A stretch of DNA of 64,000 nt from JAFGLZ01 sp964622545 (lineage in GTDB: Bacteria > Planctomycetota > Phycisphaerae > UBA1845 > JAFGLZ01): assembly GCA_964622545.1 (NCBI GenBank), contig CAZUQM010000038.1, positions 1 to 64,000 of the forward strand. Direction: 5' to 3'. The position numbers were made by a program, and so were the translations under genes. Shown here in pieces: positions 1 through 8,620 of the stretch. The notes beneath the pieces are model-generated. The model saw nothing but the letters and a program-made list of their open reading frames with translations, ran no database searches and was not told the DNA's origin. Position 1 is the stretch's first letter. Every line of letters begins with the position of its first letter.

Positions 1-553
1 GAAACCGAACCCCTCCGATGCGCCGCGTAGCCGGTGACAAAATCCATTTGGGCCCCCCGGATGGGGGGTGCATGACGTTCCGGGCGGGCCGTTTGCCGAG
101 CCGCCGTGTCCCCAGGGCGGTCAGCATCTTCGTGTTGTGACGGTTCTCCAGACCGATGTGTCGCCCCTACAGGGCTTCGATCGTCGGGGGCATGCTTACC
201 GGGGGCTAGGCTTGGCTCACGGCTTCGCCGTGGCAAGCTCGCCGGCGGCTATTGTATCTTGCCCCTTCAGGGCAACGGACCCCGCTGGGGACAGCGGGGC
301 TCGGGTGGCTGCCCTTGCGGGCACCGGATCACGCTGAGGAACCGGCTTCGCCTTCGGCTACGCCGCAGGAGCCAGCGGGGCTCGGGAGCGGGTCGGGTTG
401 GTGCGGATGCCGGTATCGGTTGACCCGCGCTTGGGCGCTGCTAGGATGACGGCGCGGTTGTGGGTTGCATCAAGGATGGCGGCGCGGCATACTGATGTTA
501 GTAATCACTTACATGCACCTGAGAGGCCTTCGGCAAGCGCGGGGGTAGGTTCG
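1..553. repeat. Repeat-rich non-coding region at left edge
   Basis: I see no convincing gene here. The stretch from about 155 to 345 is a chain of short GC-rich inverted repeats: CCCCTACAGGGC near 166, GCTTCGCCGTGG near 223, CCCCTTCAGGGC near 260, CCCCGCTGGGGAC near 281, and GCCCTTGCGGGC near 313. Blocks of this style (agccctgtaggggcgac type) are common between planctomycete and verrucomicrobial genes and resemble REP-like palindromes or decayed short mobile elements. Open frames running through it have no family resemblance. The assignment as REP-like is by pattern only. Confidence 0.45.
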
Positions 554-1849
554 ATGCAGGAAGAACCCGTGGTCCAGGTCGCGCTGGACTTTCTGAACAT
601 AGAGCAGGCCCTGCGCGTCGCTCGCGAGGCGGTGGCCGGCGGGGCGGACTGGCTCGAGGCCGGGACGCCGCTGATCAAGGCCGAGGGGCTGGACGCGGTC
701 CGGCGGCTCCGCGCCGAGTTTCCCGACAAGACGATCGTGGCGGACATGAAGGTGATGGACGCCGGTCGGATCGAGGTCGAGGCGGCGGCCAAGGCCGGGG
801 CGGACATCGTCGACGTGCTGGGCCAGGCCACGGACGAGACGATCGCGGACTGCATCGACGCGGGTGCGAACTACGGGGCTCGGATCGCGGTGGACCTGAT
901 CGCGGCGGCGAATCCTGTCGAGCGGGCGCAAGCGATCTCGAAGCTGGGCCCTTACGTGATCGCGGTGCATACGGGCATCGACGAGCAGATGCACGGCAAG
1001 GTGAGCTTTCAGGTGCTCGAGCAGATCGCCAAGCGCGTCGACGTGCCGCTGGCGATCGCGGGCGGGATCAACTCGCAGACGTGCGTGGAGGCGGTGCAGA
1101 GCGGGGCGAGCGTGGTGATCGTCGGCGGGGCGATCACGAAGAGCCCGGACGCCCGCAAGGCCACCGAGGAGATCAAGCAGGCCATCGCCAGCGGGCAGGC
1201 GGTTCGCAGCGAGCTGTTCCAGCGGGTCGGCGAGGAGGACCTGATGAAGGTCTTCCGCCGGGTGACGACGGCGGACATCTCGTACGCGATGCACAACGCG
1301 CGTGAGATCGAGGGGGTCAAGCCGATCCGTGAGGGGCTGAAGTTGGCGGGTCCGGCGTTCACGGTGCGGACGGTGGCGGGGGATTGGGCCAAGCCGGTCG
1401 AGGCGATCGACCACGCCAAGCCGGGCGACGTGCTGGTGATCGACGCCGGCGGGACGCCCCCGGCGATCTGGGGCGAGCTGGCCACGCATAGCTGTCAGAC
1501 GAAGAAGATCGCGGGGGTGGTGATCGACGGGGCGATCCGTGATACGGTGGAGATCAAGCGGATGGGCTTCCCGGCCTTCGCCAAGCACGTGGTCCCGACG
1601 GCGGGGGATCCCAAGGGGCTGGGTGAGATGGATGTGCCCATCGTCGTCGGCCATCGACCTGTCCGGCCGGGCGATTGGATCGTGGGCGACGACGACGGGG
1701 TGATCGTGATCCCGCGAGGCGAGGTGGTCGAGATCGCGAACCGGGCGCAGGACGTGCTCGAGCGCGAAAACCGCATCCGCTCGGAAATCGACGCCGGCAG
1801 CACGCTGGCGCAAGTCGTCGAACTCGACAAGTGGGAGAAGCGCCGCTAG
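554..1849 (+). CDS. Bifunctional 3-hexulose-6-phosphate synthase / RraA-like protein
   Basis: Two-domain fusion of 431 aa. Residues about 5-210 form an orotidine-phosphate-decarboxylase-type TIM barrel of the hexulose-6-phosphate synthase family, with the phosphate-sugar and metal site DMKVMD at 64-69 and an AGGIN loop near 170. Residues about 228-425 are an RraA-like fold (also used by HMG/CHA aldolases), with WGEL near 306 and VIDGAIRD at 323-330. HPS condenses formaldehyde with ribulose 5-phosphate, or runs in reverse to make ribulose 5-phosphate from fructose 6-phosphate. The same fusion is known in archaea and some planctomycetes. No separate hexulose-phosphate isomerase (SIS domain) lies in the window. 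I chose ATG 554, because the frame upstream of it runs through repeat sequence; a purine-rich GGGGGTAGG precedes it. Confidence 0.85.
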   Translation: MQEEPVVQVALDFLNIEQALRVAREAVAGGADWLEAGTPLIKAEGLDAVRRLRAEFPDKTIVADMKVMDAGRIEVEAAAKAGADIVDVLGQATDETIADCIDAGANYGARIAVDLIAAANPVERAQAISKLGPYVIAVHTGIDEQMHGKVSFQVLEQIAKRVDVPLAIAGGINSQTCVEAVQSGASVVIVGGAITKSPDARKATEEIKQAIASGQAVRSELFQRVGEEDLMKVFRRVTTADISYAMHNAREIEGVKPIREGLKLAGPAFTVRTVAGDWAKPVEAIDHAKPGDVLVIDAGGTPPAIWGELATHSCQTKKIAGVVIDGAIRDTVEIKRMGFPAFAKHVVPTAGDPKGLGEMDVPIVVGHRPVRPGDWIVGDDDGVIVIPRGEVVEIANRAQDVLERENRIRSEIDAGSTLAQVVELDKWEKRR

Positions 1850-1904
1850 CGGTCGGGCTTCGTACCTCGTTGGACTCGTCCTGCGGCGGCTCAGCTGAGC
1901 CGGT

Positions 1905-2978
1905 ATGGCACGTCGAAAGCAGACCCTCGCCAAGATAGGCCTGCTCGTGGCCTCGATCGCGATCGCGTTGGTCGTGGGGGAGTTGCTGCTGCGCTATCGG
2001 TTCGGCGTGGTGACGCACCGGCGCAGCTCGGTGGTGGATCACATCCAGCAGTACCTGGTGACGCACCCGCGGATCGGCTTTCTGTGGGAGCCGAACATCC
2101 CGGCCGAGCGGCGCATTCAGATCACCTGGGCGGATCAGGACCCGAACCTGACGATCCTGAGCACGGACGCATGGGGGTTCCGCAACGCCCCGGGCGCGAT
2201 CGAAGACCGGCGTCGGAACCGTCCCGTGGACGTGGTAGGCGTGGGCGACTCGTTCGTGGAGATCGCGGCCGGCACGTGGTATGAGCTGTTCGCCGAGCGG
2301 CTGCTGCGCTATCACAGCTTCGCGATGCACCGCCAGAGCCCGCCGCAGTACACCCTCATCCTGGCCGAGTATGCCCTGCCGCTGGAGCCGAACTTCGTCA
2401 TCTACGGCATCTACGAGAACGACTTCTACGAGATACGCGATTTCGAGGCCTGGCAGGCGTCGGGGATGGACTGGTTCGCGTATCACAGCGGCACCTGGTG
2501 CGGGCCACCGTATGACAGCAAGCGGTTCTGGACTTTGCCGGGGTATCGGGCGCTGTGGCGGGCGGCGCGGCCGAAGAGCTTCGCCGAGGCGCAGGCCCGG
2601 CGGATCGTGGACCACGGGCTGGATCGGGTCTGTGACGAGGCGCTCGCGGCCGCGGCGATGTGTCGGAAGGCGTCGGCCTTGATGCTGGTGGTGCTCATAC
2701 CGGGACCGTCGACGCTGTTGCACGGCATCGAGCGGCCCGAGGCGTGCTACGATCATATCGTGGAGGTCATGGGCCGGCGGGGCGTGGACGTGCTGGACCT
2801 CCGGCTGCTCATCAAGGACGCCGACGACCCGCTCGGTTTGTACTTCAAGAAGGACGGACACTGGAACCGACGGGGGATGCGGCTGGCCGGGCGGGCGATC
2901 TATCGCGAGCTCATGGCGATGAGGGATCGGCGTCAGGAGGGGCGCTCGCGTGCGGTCCCGACGACGTTGCGGCGGTGA
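1905..2978 (+). CDS. SGNH/GDSL hydrolase-like membrane-anchored protein
   Basis: This 357-aa protein has one N-terminal membrane helix (about residues 10-30), then a domain with GVGDSF at 113-118 and DGHWN at 317-321. These are the nucleophile Ser block and the Asp-x-His block expected of SGNH-fold esterases and of the AlgX/AlgJ-like O-acetylation proteins. It probably acts outside the membrane on a glycan or acyl ester, but the substrate cannot be read from sequence. It follows the HPS-RraA gene by 55 bp on the same strand, with no obvious functional link. The start at ATG 1905 gives a typical positively charged signal-anchor (ARRKQ). Confidence 0.65.
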   Translation: MARRKQTLAKIGLLVASIAIALVVGELLLRYRFGVVTHRRSSVVDHIQQYLVTHPRIGFLWEPNIPAERRIQITWADQDPNLTILSTDAWGFRNAPGAIEDRRRNRPVDVVGVGDSFVEIAAGTWYELFAERLLRYHSFAMHRQSPPQYTLILAEYALPLEPNFVIYGIYENDFYEIRDFEAWQASGMDWFAYHSGTWCGPPYDSKRFWTLPGYRALWRAARPKSFAEAQARRIVDHGLDRVCDEALAAAAMCRKASALMLVVLIPGPSTLLHGIERPEACYDHIVEVMGRRGVDVLDLRLLIKDADDPLGLYFKKDGHWNRRGMRLAGRAIYRELMAMRDRRQEGRSRAVPTTLRR

Positions 2979-3050
2979 GCCTTTCAGAGACCCGCCCGTC
3001 AGGAAGCGTGGGTGTCAAACCGCTGCGGTCCGGTAGGAGCCTCGTCCCCC

Positions 3051-3080
3051 AGGGCACCGCCGGGGGCGGCTGGGCCACAT
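3051..3080. repeat. Single copy of the GGCGGCTGGGCCACA repeat family
   Basis: The gap between two convergent genes contains GGGGGCGGCTGGGCCACAT, the same GC-rich block seen at 10704-10810, 14845-14915, 29947-30012 and 43983-44092. It is an isolated unit here. The rest of 2979-3265 shows nothing recognisable. Confidence 0.5.
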
Positions 3081-3265
3081 CGGAACGGGGACAGTGGCGG
3101 CGGCAGCGACACAGGGGCCGGGGCGCGGAAGGCGCAGGGTGCTCTTGGCGCGATCGGGCGTGGCGTGAACGGATGACGGGCGCGGGCTCGGGGCGGGCCG
3201 TGGGGTGACCGGCCGTTGGACCCGAGCACGCGCCGCGTCGTGAAGACGGTTGCGTCGACGGGCGT

Positions 3266-3619
3266 CTATTCGACGACCATGATCTTGGTTTCCTGGCGGA
3301 TGACCTCACCGCCCTCGGCGGCCGAGCCGCCCGGGGGGTTGCCGACCATGCCGCGTTTGGGGTCGAACCACTGCTTGGCGATGACCTTCCCGGCCTGGTC
3401 GTACCAGACGTGGGCGGTGATGCTCCGGTCGCTGTCGGTCCAGGTCCACTGGTCGGTCATCTTGACCATCGGATCGCCGAGGGTCTTCTCGACGCCCAGT
3501 TGGGTCTGTCCCATGTGGACCAGGTCCCAACGCTGGTAGGTGAGCTTCTGCTCGCAGCCGAGGCTGATCAGTACGACGGAGAACAACGCGAGCGAGGCCA
3601 GGTTTGCGTAACGTTTCAT
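3266..3619 (-). CDS. Small lipoprotein, unknown function
   Basis: This 117-aa protein begins MKRYANLASLALF and has a lipobox-like LISLGC that places the lipidated Cys at about residue 21. The mature part is hydrophilic, with aromatic-rich segments (WTWTDSDRS, WYDQAGKVIAKQW) that look like short beta strands; such a pattern is seen in small SmpA/OmlA-like outer membrane lipoproteins, but that match is only suggestive. ATG 3619 is chosen because GGAGGAG lies just upstream and the signal peptide starts there; the open frame extends further but gives an implausible leader. The next lipoprotein gene upstream (3777-4349) is on the same strand. Confidence 0.65.
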   Translation of the reverse strand: MKRYANLASLALFSVVLISLGCEQKLTYQRWDLVHMGQTQLGVEKTLGDPMVKMTDQWTWTDSDRSITAHVWYDQAGKVIAKQWFDPKRGMVGNPPGGSAAEGGEVIRQETKIMVVE

Positions 3620-3776
3620 CAGCAAGCTCCTCCGCAAGTGATGCGATTCGAACGAGTAGCCTATCCCGGCGGGGCGGGTGAGCCTGTTCGTCCATGGCTC
3701 GACACAGGGACCGACCGCCGGCCTGTCACAGGTAAGACACATGTTGGATGCCTACGTTTGTACCGAACGGCTTGAT

Positions 3777-4349
3777 CTATTCTTGCGGCTTGTCCTTGTC
3801 CAGCAACGACTCGACGATTGAACCTTTGTCCACCTTGAACGTGAGCGTGATCTCGTCGGCGAGACGCTTCTCGCCCGGCGTCCGATAGGTCACGAGCAAG
3901 ACGTACTTCCGGCCCGGGGCTGGGGCGTAGTCCCAGGCCAGCGGGAAGCGGTACATCCGGGCCACACGGTCCCAGTAGCGCTGCTGCTCCTCGGGTGAGC
4001 CAATGCGGACCTGCCAGAACTCGATGCGTTCGCCCTTCGGGTCGGCCGAGGCCGGCTTGAAGCCGTAGAGCTCGAAATGAAACTCACCGACGACCTTGAC
4101 CACGTCGCCGAACTGGTCGAGGGGCTCGAGCCAGACCTCGATGCCGTTGGGCAGGGCGCTGCCGAAGAGGGGCTTGATCTTGGTGAAGCTGTGGATGCGG
4201 ATCTGCGTGGGCAGGAGCATCGCGACGGCCTCGGGGCTGACCGGGCCGGTGCGGGAGCCGCCCCAGCCGTTGCAGCCGGCGGTGACCAGCAGCGCCGGGA
4301 GGATCACGGTCGCGGTCAGGCATCGCGATGAGTTCATGGCGTGTCGCAT
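3777..4349 (-). CDS. Predicted lipoprotein, unknown function
   Basis: This 190-aa protein has a signal peptide with lipobox LLVTAGC. The mature region reads as beta-strand-rich, with IRIHSFTK, IEVWLEPLD, EFHFELYGF and YVLLVTYRTP, so a transthyretin- or immunoglobulin-like fold is possible. ATG 4349 is preferred because GTGGAGCAGG lies seven bases upstream; ATG 4337 is an alternative. It is transcribed in the same direction as the lipoprotein gene at 3266 with a 157-bp gap. I do not recognise the family. Confidence 0.6.
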   Translation of the reverse strand: MRHAMNSSRCLTATVILPALLVTAGCNGWGGSRTGPVSPEAVAMLLPTQIRIHSFTKIKPLFGSALPNGIEVWLEPLDQFGDVVKVVGEFHFELYGFKPASADPKGERIEFWQVRIGSPEEQQRYWDRVARMYRFPLAWDYAPAPGRKYVLLVTYRTPGEKRLADEITLTFKVDKGSIVESLLDKDKPQE

Positions 4350-4588
4350 CCCTGCTCCACGTTCGGTGCCCAGGTCGTTGCGAACGAGCGGATTATATGA
4401 GCCGGCGCGAAGGGGTGTCAACGAAGTCCGCCTGCGCGGAGGCATTTCGGGGTGTGTGGCCTAGGTCGATGCGAGGGCGTCGGGGGAGGGGTTTTGGGCC
4501 TGAACGGCGGAATGCCATCGGTGCGGTGAGCGTTGCACGCAGCATGAATGCTGGGGCTGCGACGTGATGGCCCTGATGACCGATGTCC

Positions 4589-5464
4589 TTACTCGCTCAC
4601 GGTCAGGGGCCGATCGCCGAGGCGGGCGATCCAGCGGCGGGTCCACTCGACGGCCTCGAAGTCGAAATCGGCGACGGTGTTGGCCAGGAAGATCATGCCC
4701 TCGATGCGGCCGGCGCGGAGCCAGCGGAGGCCCAGTTCGCACTGGCGCTTCATGCGGTCGACGGGCATCTCAGCCCGGGCGCCGTAGTCGTACATGTACA
4801 GGCCGAGCAGCTTGTCGCAGGAGCCGGCGACGCGGTCGAGCCGGTCCATGTTGGCCTCGAGGTCCTTCAGGTCGGCCGACCGCCAGGTCCAGAGCGTGAC
4901 CTTGTCGCAGAGCTTGAGGTGCTCGGCGACGGGGCGGTCGAGCTGGTGGGTGTAGAGCACGACCCAGAGGTCGAGGCGGCGGTCGGGCAGCTCGGCCTGC
5001 TTGCGGATGCGGCGGACCTCGTCGGGGGTGAGCTGGGCGATCTTGTCACCCTTGTTGGTGAAGAAGTCGTCCATGAACAGGCCGGTAACGGTGGGCATGC
5101 GGCGGGCAAGGTCGATGACGGCGGCGCGTTCGGCCTCGGCGGTCTTGCCGCCCGATCCGACGACCGACCAGACGACCTGCTTCAGCGGGCGGAAGGGGAT
5201 GGCGTACTGGTCATAGGGCGGGGCGGGCTTGCCCTGCCAGTTGACCATGATCAGGTTGGGCAGGCCCAGGTAGAAGCAGCCCTCGGCGGGCGTCATGCGC
5301 GAGGGCTTGGGCAGGCCCCAACCCTCGTTGTCGGCGCCGGCGACGCAGGCGAAGAGCCAGAAGCGATCGCGGAGGCGCTCCGGCTCGGCGGCGGGGCTCG
5401 GCGCGGCCATGGTAGTCAGTCCCCAGAGAGGAACAATGAGAGCGGCAATAGGTCGAACGCGCAT
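4589..5464 (-). CDS. Secreted TIM-barrel-like hypothetical protein
   Basis: This 291-aa protein has a signal peptide of about 26 residues ending near PSPAAEP. The body alternates hydrophobic strands and helices (LIMVNWQG, KQVVWSVVG, VTGLFMDDFF, LDLWVVLYTHQL, KLLGLYMYDYG, IEGMIFLANT), which fits a secreted beta/alpha barrel such as a glycosidase-like domain. FMDDFF and YMYDYG could carry acidic active-site residues. I do not recognise the exact family. The start is placed at ATG 5464, where the signal peptide begins; the upstream extension runs into repeat sequence. Confidence 0.55.
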   Translation of the reverse strand: MRVRPIAALIVPLWGLTTMAAPSPAAEPERLRDRFWLFACVAGADNEGWGLPKPSRMTPAEGCFYLGLPNLIMVNWQGKPAPPYDQYAIPFRPLKQVVWSVVGSGGKTAEAERAAVIDLARRMPTVTGLFMDDFFTNKGDKIAQLTPDEVRRIRKQAELPDRRLDLWVVLYTHQLDRPVAEHLKLCDKVTLWTWRSADLKDLEANMDRLDRVAGSCDKLLGLYMYDYGARAEMPVDRMKRQCELGLRWLRAGRIEGMIFLANTVADFDFEAVEWTRRWIARLGDRPLTVSE

Positions 5465-5533
5465 CGGGCTGGCCTCACGGTCGAATCGGTTGACGGCGCT
5501 AGCGTCTTGAACCGAAGCGATGCTCGCCATCAG

Positions 5534-5605
5534 CGACGCGACTGTCAAGGAGCGTTGCCACCCTGCGTGGCCCGTCGCTTCAGCGGAGGGGGACACGAAT
5601 CGGCG
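5534..5605 (-). repeat. Truncated copy of the 109-bp palindromic repeat joined to another repeat block
   Basis: GCGACTGTCAAGGAGCGTTGC at about 5538-5558 matches the right arm (reverse strand) of the palindromic repeat seen at 18850, 26129 and 60613. It then switches to a second block, GTCGCTTCAGCGG-A-GGGGGACACGAAT, which also occurs at about 8459-8485. The chimeric structure suggests recombination or partial loss between repeat elements. Confidence 0.5.
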
Positions 5606-5755
5606 TGCAGACGCACCCCGCGTTGCTCAGGCCCGGAGGGCCGTCAGGATCGTAGCCACGGGTGGCGTGAGCCGTCAGGCGAACGGAACCCGTGGTCACC
5701 GGCCAAACAAACCGATGAGCCCCCGTACGGGGGCGGCGGAAGGCTGCTTGCTGCC

Positions 5756-7222
5756 TCACGTCTCACGCCGAGCCAACGCCCTCGCCTTCTCCAGCGCCAG
5801 GTCTCGGTCGCCCCGATACAAGGGCGAGACCTCGACGTCCGGTTGCACGCCTCCCTGTGTTTGCCGGCCGCTGGGTCTGATCTGGAAGTTGGTGGCGCAA
5901 CTGGCCCTGAGCCGGGAGTTGGGCAGGACGAACTCGAGGGCGTTGCCGTCGCCGTTGGCCGGCCCGCCGGTGGCCTCACCGATGAGCGTCCCAATGCCGT
6001 GATCCTTAACGGCGACGACGAACTCGGTGCCGGCGGAGTAGGTGTTGGGCCCGATGAGGACGTAGAGCTTGCCGGAGAACCGCCGCGGGTTGTGGGTTGG
6101 TTTATTCATGTCCATCTCGATCCGGGAGTTCTTGCCGATCGGTGTCTTGTAGTACGCACCGATCAGTGGATGGAGCCGGGACAGCGGCCGGAACCACCAG
6201 ACGAACAGCTTGTCCAGGAAGGCGTCCATCTGGCGACTTCGCCGCTGCACGGTGAACGAGGCCGTTCTGTATGGCTGATCCGTCAAGTAGTCCAGCAGTT
6301 GCTCGACCTGGGTGGTGCTGCCGCCGGTGTTGTCTCGAACGTCGACGATCAGCCGTTGGACCCCCTCTTGCTTGATCGTGGCAAACGCCTTCTTGAGCTT
6401 CGCGGGGAAGTCCTCTTGCGCAAAGCCGTCGACGACGAGGAGGCCGATGCCTTTGTTGAGCCTCTTGTATTGGACGCCCACCTTGCCTGGTTGCCGGGAG
6501 GTCTGTGTCTGGCGGGCCTGGTCGATCTGCTTCCGCGTTCGGGCCTTCACCTCGTGGACGCGGCCGTCCACGTCGATGGAAAAGGCCTCTTGCGGGCCGT
6601 AGAGGTGCCACATCAGGGCGGGGAAATAGACCGGCAGCCGTTTCTGCGTCTTGATGTAGCGGGTGCTGCCGTGACAGTAGCGGAGCAGGTCGTCGAGGAT
6701 CCGCTCGGCCTTCATGTTGTTGATCGACCGGATCGTGGCCCCGGGCGCTACCGTGTCATTGGACGAGTGATTCGCCCTGACGAGCAGGCCGCGACCCTCG
6801 ACCAGGACGTCGAGGGGAAAGACCAGGCCGCCTTGTGAGGCGTAGTCGTGGTAGGCGTTCCAGGGAAACTCGACGTAGGTGTGGTCGTGGCCCAGCGAGA
6901 TGACCAGGGGCGCCAAGGTGTCGTAGAAGGCCTTGATGGTCATCGGCTCGGTGCGCTGCTTGAGCTTGCCGGCCGCCTCGTGGAACGCCCGCTTGTCGAC
7001 GACCCGGTAGGGGTCGGGATGGACCTCGTCGACGGTTCGGACGAGTGTGTCGACGTCCTGTGCGATCTCGGCCGCGGTGAGCGGGGTGTCTATGGCCTTG
7101 GCGGGCCACTTGGCGTCCAGCTCCTGCCTGATCTCGTTCGAGTCCCTCATGGGCGAGCAGCCGTGCGATAGCAGGCATGCGGCCGTCCATGCGGCTAAGA
7201 GGCCGGTACCGGATCGCACCAT
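5756..7222 (-). CDS. S41 family peptidase, lipoprotein
   Basis: This 488-aa protein belongs to the C-terminal-processing-protease/tricorn-core family. A lipobox LLSHGC puts Cys22 as the lipidation site. An N-terminal helical region (25-110) is followed by a PDZ-like segment, the strand IVDVRDNTGG near 300, and the nucleophile loop TYSAG with Ser396. It is expected to cleave unfolded or C-terminally exposed proteins outside the inner membrane. The C-terminal end GGVQPDVEV is the usual closing motif of S41 domains. The start at 7222 is set by the signal peptide. Confidence 0.85.
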   Translation of the reverse strand: MVRSGTGLLAAWTAACLLSHGCSPMRDSNEIRQELDAKWPAKAIDTPLTAAEIAQDVDTLVRTVDEVHPDPYRVVDKRAFHEAAGKLKQRTEPMTIKAFYDTLAPLVISLGHDHTYVEFPWNAYHDYASQGGLVFPLDVLVEGRGLLVRANHSSNDTVAPGATIRSINNMKAERILDDLLRYCHGSTRYIKTQKRLPVYFPALMWHLYGPQEAFSIDVDGRVHEVKARTRKQIDQARQTQTSRQPGKVGVQYKRLNKGIGLLVVDGFAQEDFPAKLKKAFATIKQEGVQRLIVDVRDNTGGSTTQVEQLLDYLTDQPYRTASFTVQRRSRQMDAFLDKLFVWWFRPLSRLHPLIGAYYKTPIGKNSRIEMDMNKPTHNPRRFSGKLYVLIGPNTYSAGTEFVVAVKDHGIGTLIGEATGGPANGDGNALEFVLPNSRLRASCATNFQIRPSGRQTQGGVQPDVEVSPLYRGDRDLALEKARALARRET

Positions 7223-7377
7223 CGAGCAAGCACTCCTGTTCGGCTCAGGGCTGTCGTCACGACATGTCGGTGAAACGCCAGATAGGACCCGACTGCCTTG
7301 TCGTCACACCCCAGCGGGAGACATGTCGGCACTCGCCGTCGATTCATGTAGATCGCACCTGGGCACGGCAAGGGTGT

Positions 7378-8403
7378 CTACCTTTCGGCCGGCAGACGGA
7401 CGAACTTCTGGATGCGGTGCGACTTGCTGTTGTCGGCCACGTCGCCGAGGTACAAGTTGCCGGCCGAGTCGACGGCGATGGCGTGGATCCAGTCGATGTG
7501 GCCGGGGACCGGCTTGGCCGGATCGGCCAGGAGCGGAAAGGTCCAGACCTCGAGCACCCGACCGTCGGTGTTGAGCCGCATGACGAGCTGATCGGTCGGC
7601 GGGTTGCCGAGGTTGCTGTGCGAGCCCCAGCGCTTCGGCGACGAGCCGCAGACGTAGACCGAATCGTCCGGCGTGATCCAGATGCCCCAGGGGTTGAACA
7701 GGTTCCGCCACTGGCCCAGCGACTTGCCGGACTGGTCGAAGATCTGGATGCGGCAGTTGTTCCGCTCGCCGACGTAGAGCCTGCCCCTGGAGTCGATTGC
7801 GATCGCGTGCGGCTGGCTCAGCTCGCCGGGTGCGACGCCGAGCTTGCCCCAATCCTTCACGAAGGTGCCGTCGTCCCTGAAGTGCACGATACGGTTGTTG
7901 CCGTAGCCGTCGGTGACGAAGACCTCGCCGGTGGCGGTGACCACCGCCGCGGTCGGCCTGTTGAAGTGCGTCGCGTCGCAGCCCTCCTCATCGAGCGTGC
8001 CGAGCGTCAGCAGTAGCTTGCCGTCCTCGGTGAACTTCTGCACGACGTGCCGGCCGTAGTCGGTGATCCAGGCGTTGCCCTTGCGATCGACCCAGATGTG
8101 GTGCGGGTTCTTGAACAGCCCCTTGCCCCAGGCCTTGATGAACGCGCCGTCGGTAGCATAGACACGGACGGGCGGGTCGATCGCGTTGAGCGTCCACACG
8201 CGGTCTTGGGCGTCGACGGCGACACCCGTGACGTATCGCCACGCCATCTGCGGCGTCTTGGCCGGCCAGTTCGCATCGACGGCATAGCCCACGGCCAGGT
8301 TGATTTTGGGGTAACCCGCTGCGAGGGCGACAGGGCAACAGAGGGATAGCAGGATGGGAAGTGCGATTGCGAACGCGGCCAGTGTCTTGTCGTTCTGTCT
8401 CAT
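7378..8403 (-). CDS. Secreted NHL-repeat beta-propeller protein
   Basis: This 341-aa protein has a signal peptide (through about residue 30, ending PVALAAG) followed by at least five NHL-type blades, each carrying a pattern like VAVDAQDRVWTLN, IWVDRKGNAWITD, AVVTATGEVFVTDG, IAIDSRGRLYVGE and IAVDSAGNLYLGD. This is a six-bladed propeller length, similar to peptidyl-hydroxyglycine lyase-type and other extracellular NHL proteins; catalytic residues cannot be assigned. ATG 8403 is chosen because the frame upstream reads through a palindromic repeat. Function is unknown beyond ligand or protein binding. Confidence 0.75.
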   Translation of the reverse strand: MRQNDKTLAAFAIALPILLSLCCPVALAAGYPKINLAVGYAVDANWPAKTPQMAWRYVTGVAVDAQDRVWTLNAIDPPVRVYATDGAFIKAWGKGLFKNPHHIWVDRKGNAWITDYGRHVVQKFTEDGKLLLTLGTLDEEGCDATHFNRPTAAVVTATGEVFVTDGYGNNRIVHFRDDGTFVKDWGKLGVAPGELSQPHAIAIDSRGRLYVGERNNCRIQIFDQSGKSLGQWRNLFNPWGIWITPDDSVYVCGSSPKRWGSHSNLGNPPTDQLVMRLNTDGRVLEVWTFPLLADPAKPVPGHIDWIHAIAVDSAGNLYLGDVADNSKSHRIQKFVRLPAER

Positions 8404-8458
8404 TCTGATGGCGGGACCTGCATTACGCGACTTTGGTTTGCATCCACACAGGGTGGCC

Positions 8459-8604
8459 CATCGCTTCAGCGGTGGGGGACACGAATTCAGTCGGTCATCT
8501 GCGTTAAGCGCAAGAGCGCTGCGCACAGAGCAGTGGCACCGCCCGAGACGCGACTGTGAAGGAGCGTTGCTGTTGACATGCTCAAACAACACAGCTCCCT
8601 GACG
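8459..8604 (-). repeat. Rearranged copy of the palindromic repeat (reverse orientation)
   Basis: Reading the minus strand from 8604, the copy begins CGTCAGGGAGCTGTGTTGTT, has a loop with ACATG, then CAACAGCAACGCTCC and TTCACAGTCGCGTC. This is the same arm-loop-arm structure as the three 109-bp copies. The distal part is longer than in those copies and ends near GACTGAATTCGTGTC. The GGGGGACACGAAT block at 8474-8485 is shared with 5534-5605. The element sits just upstream of the NHL gene. Confidence 0.6.
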
Positions 8605-8620
8605 CGTATTCATATTGAGC

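Noticed and set aside
3617..3665. tRNA T-arm like sequence GATTCGAACG
   Set aside because: The flanking bases do not form the acceptor or T stem, and the segment is upstream of a lipoprotein start.
4583..6838. A 751-codon open frame on the plus strand opposite two minus-strand genes
   Set aside because: It is a GC-rich antisense reading with no family match, running through two well-supported genes (secreted protein and S41 peptidase) on the other strand.
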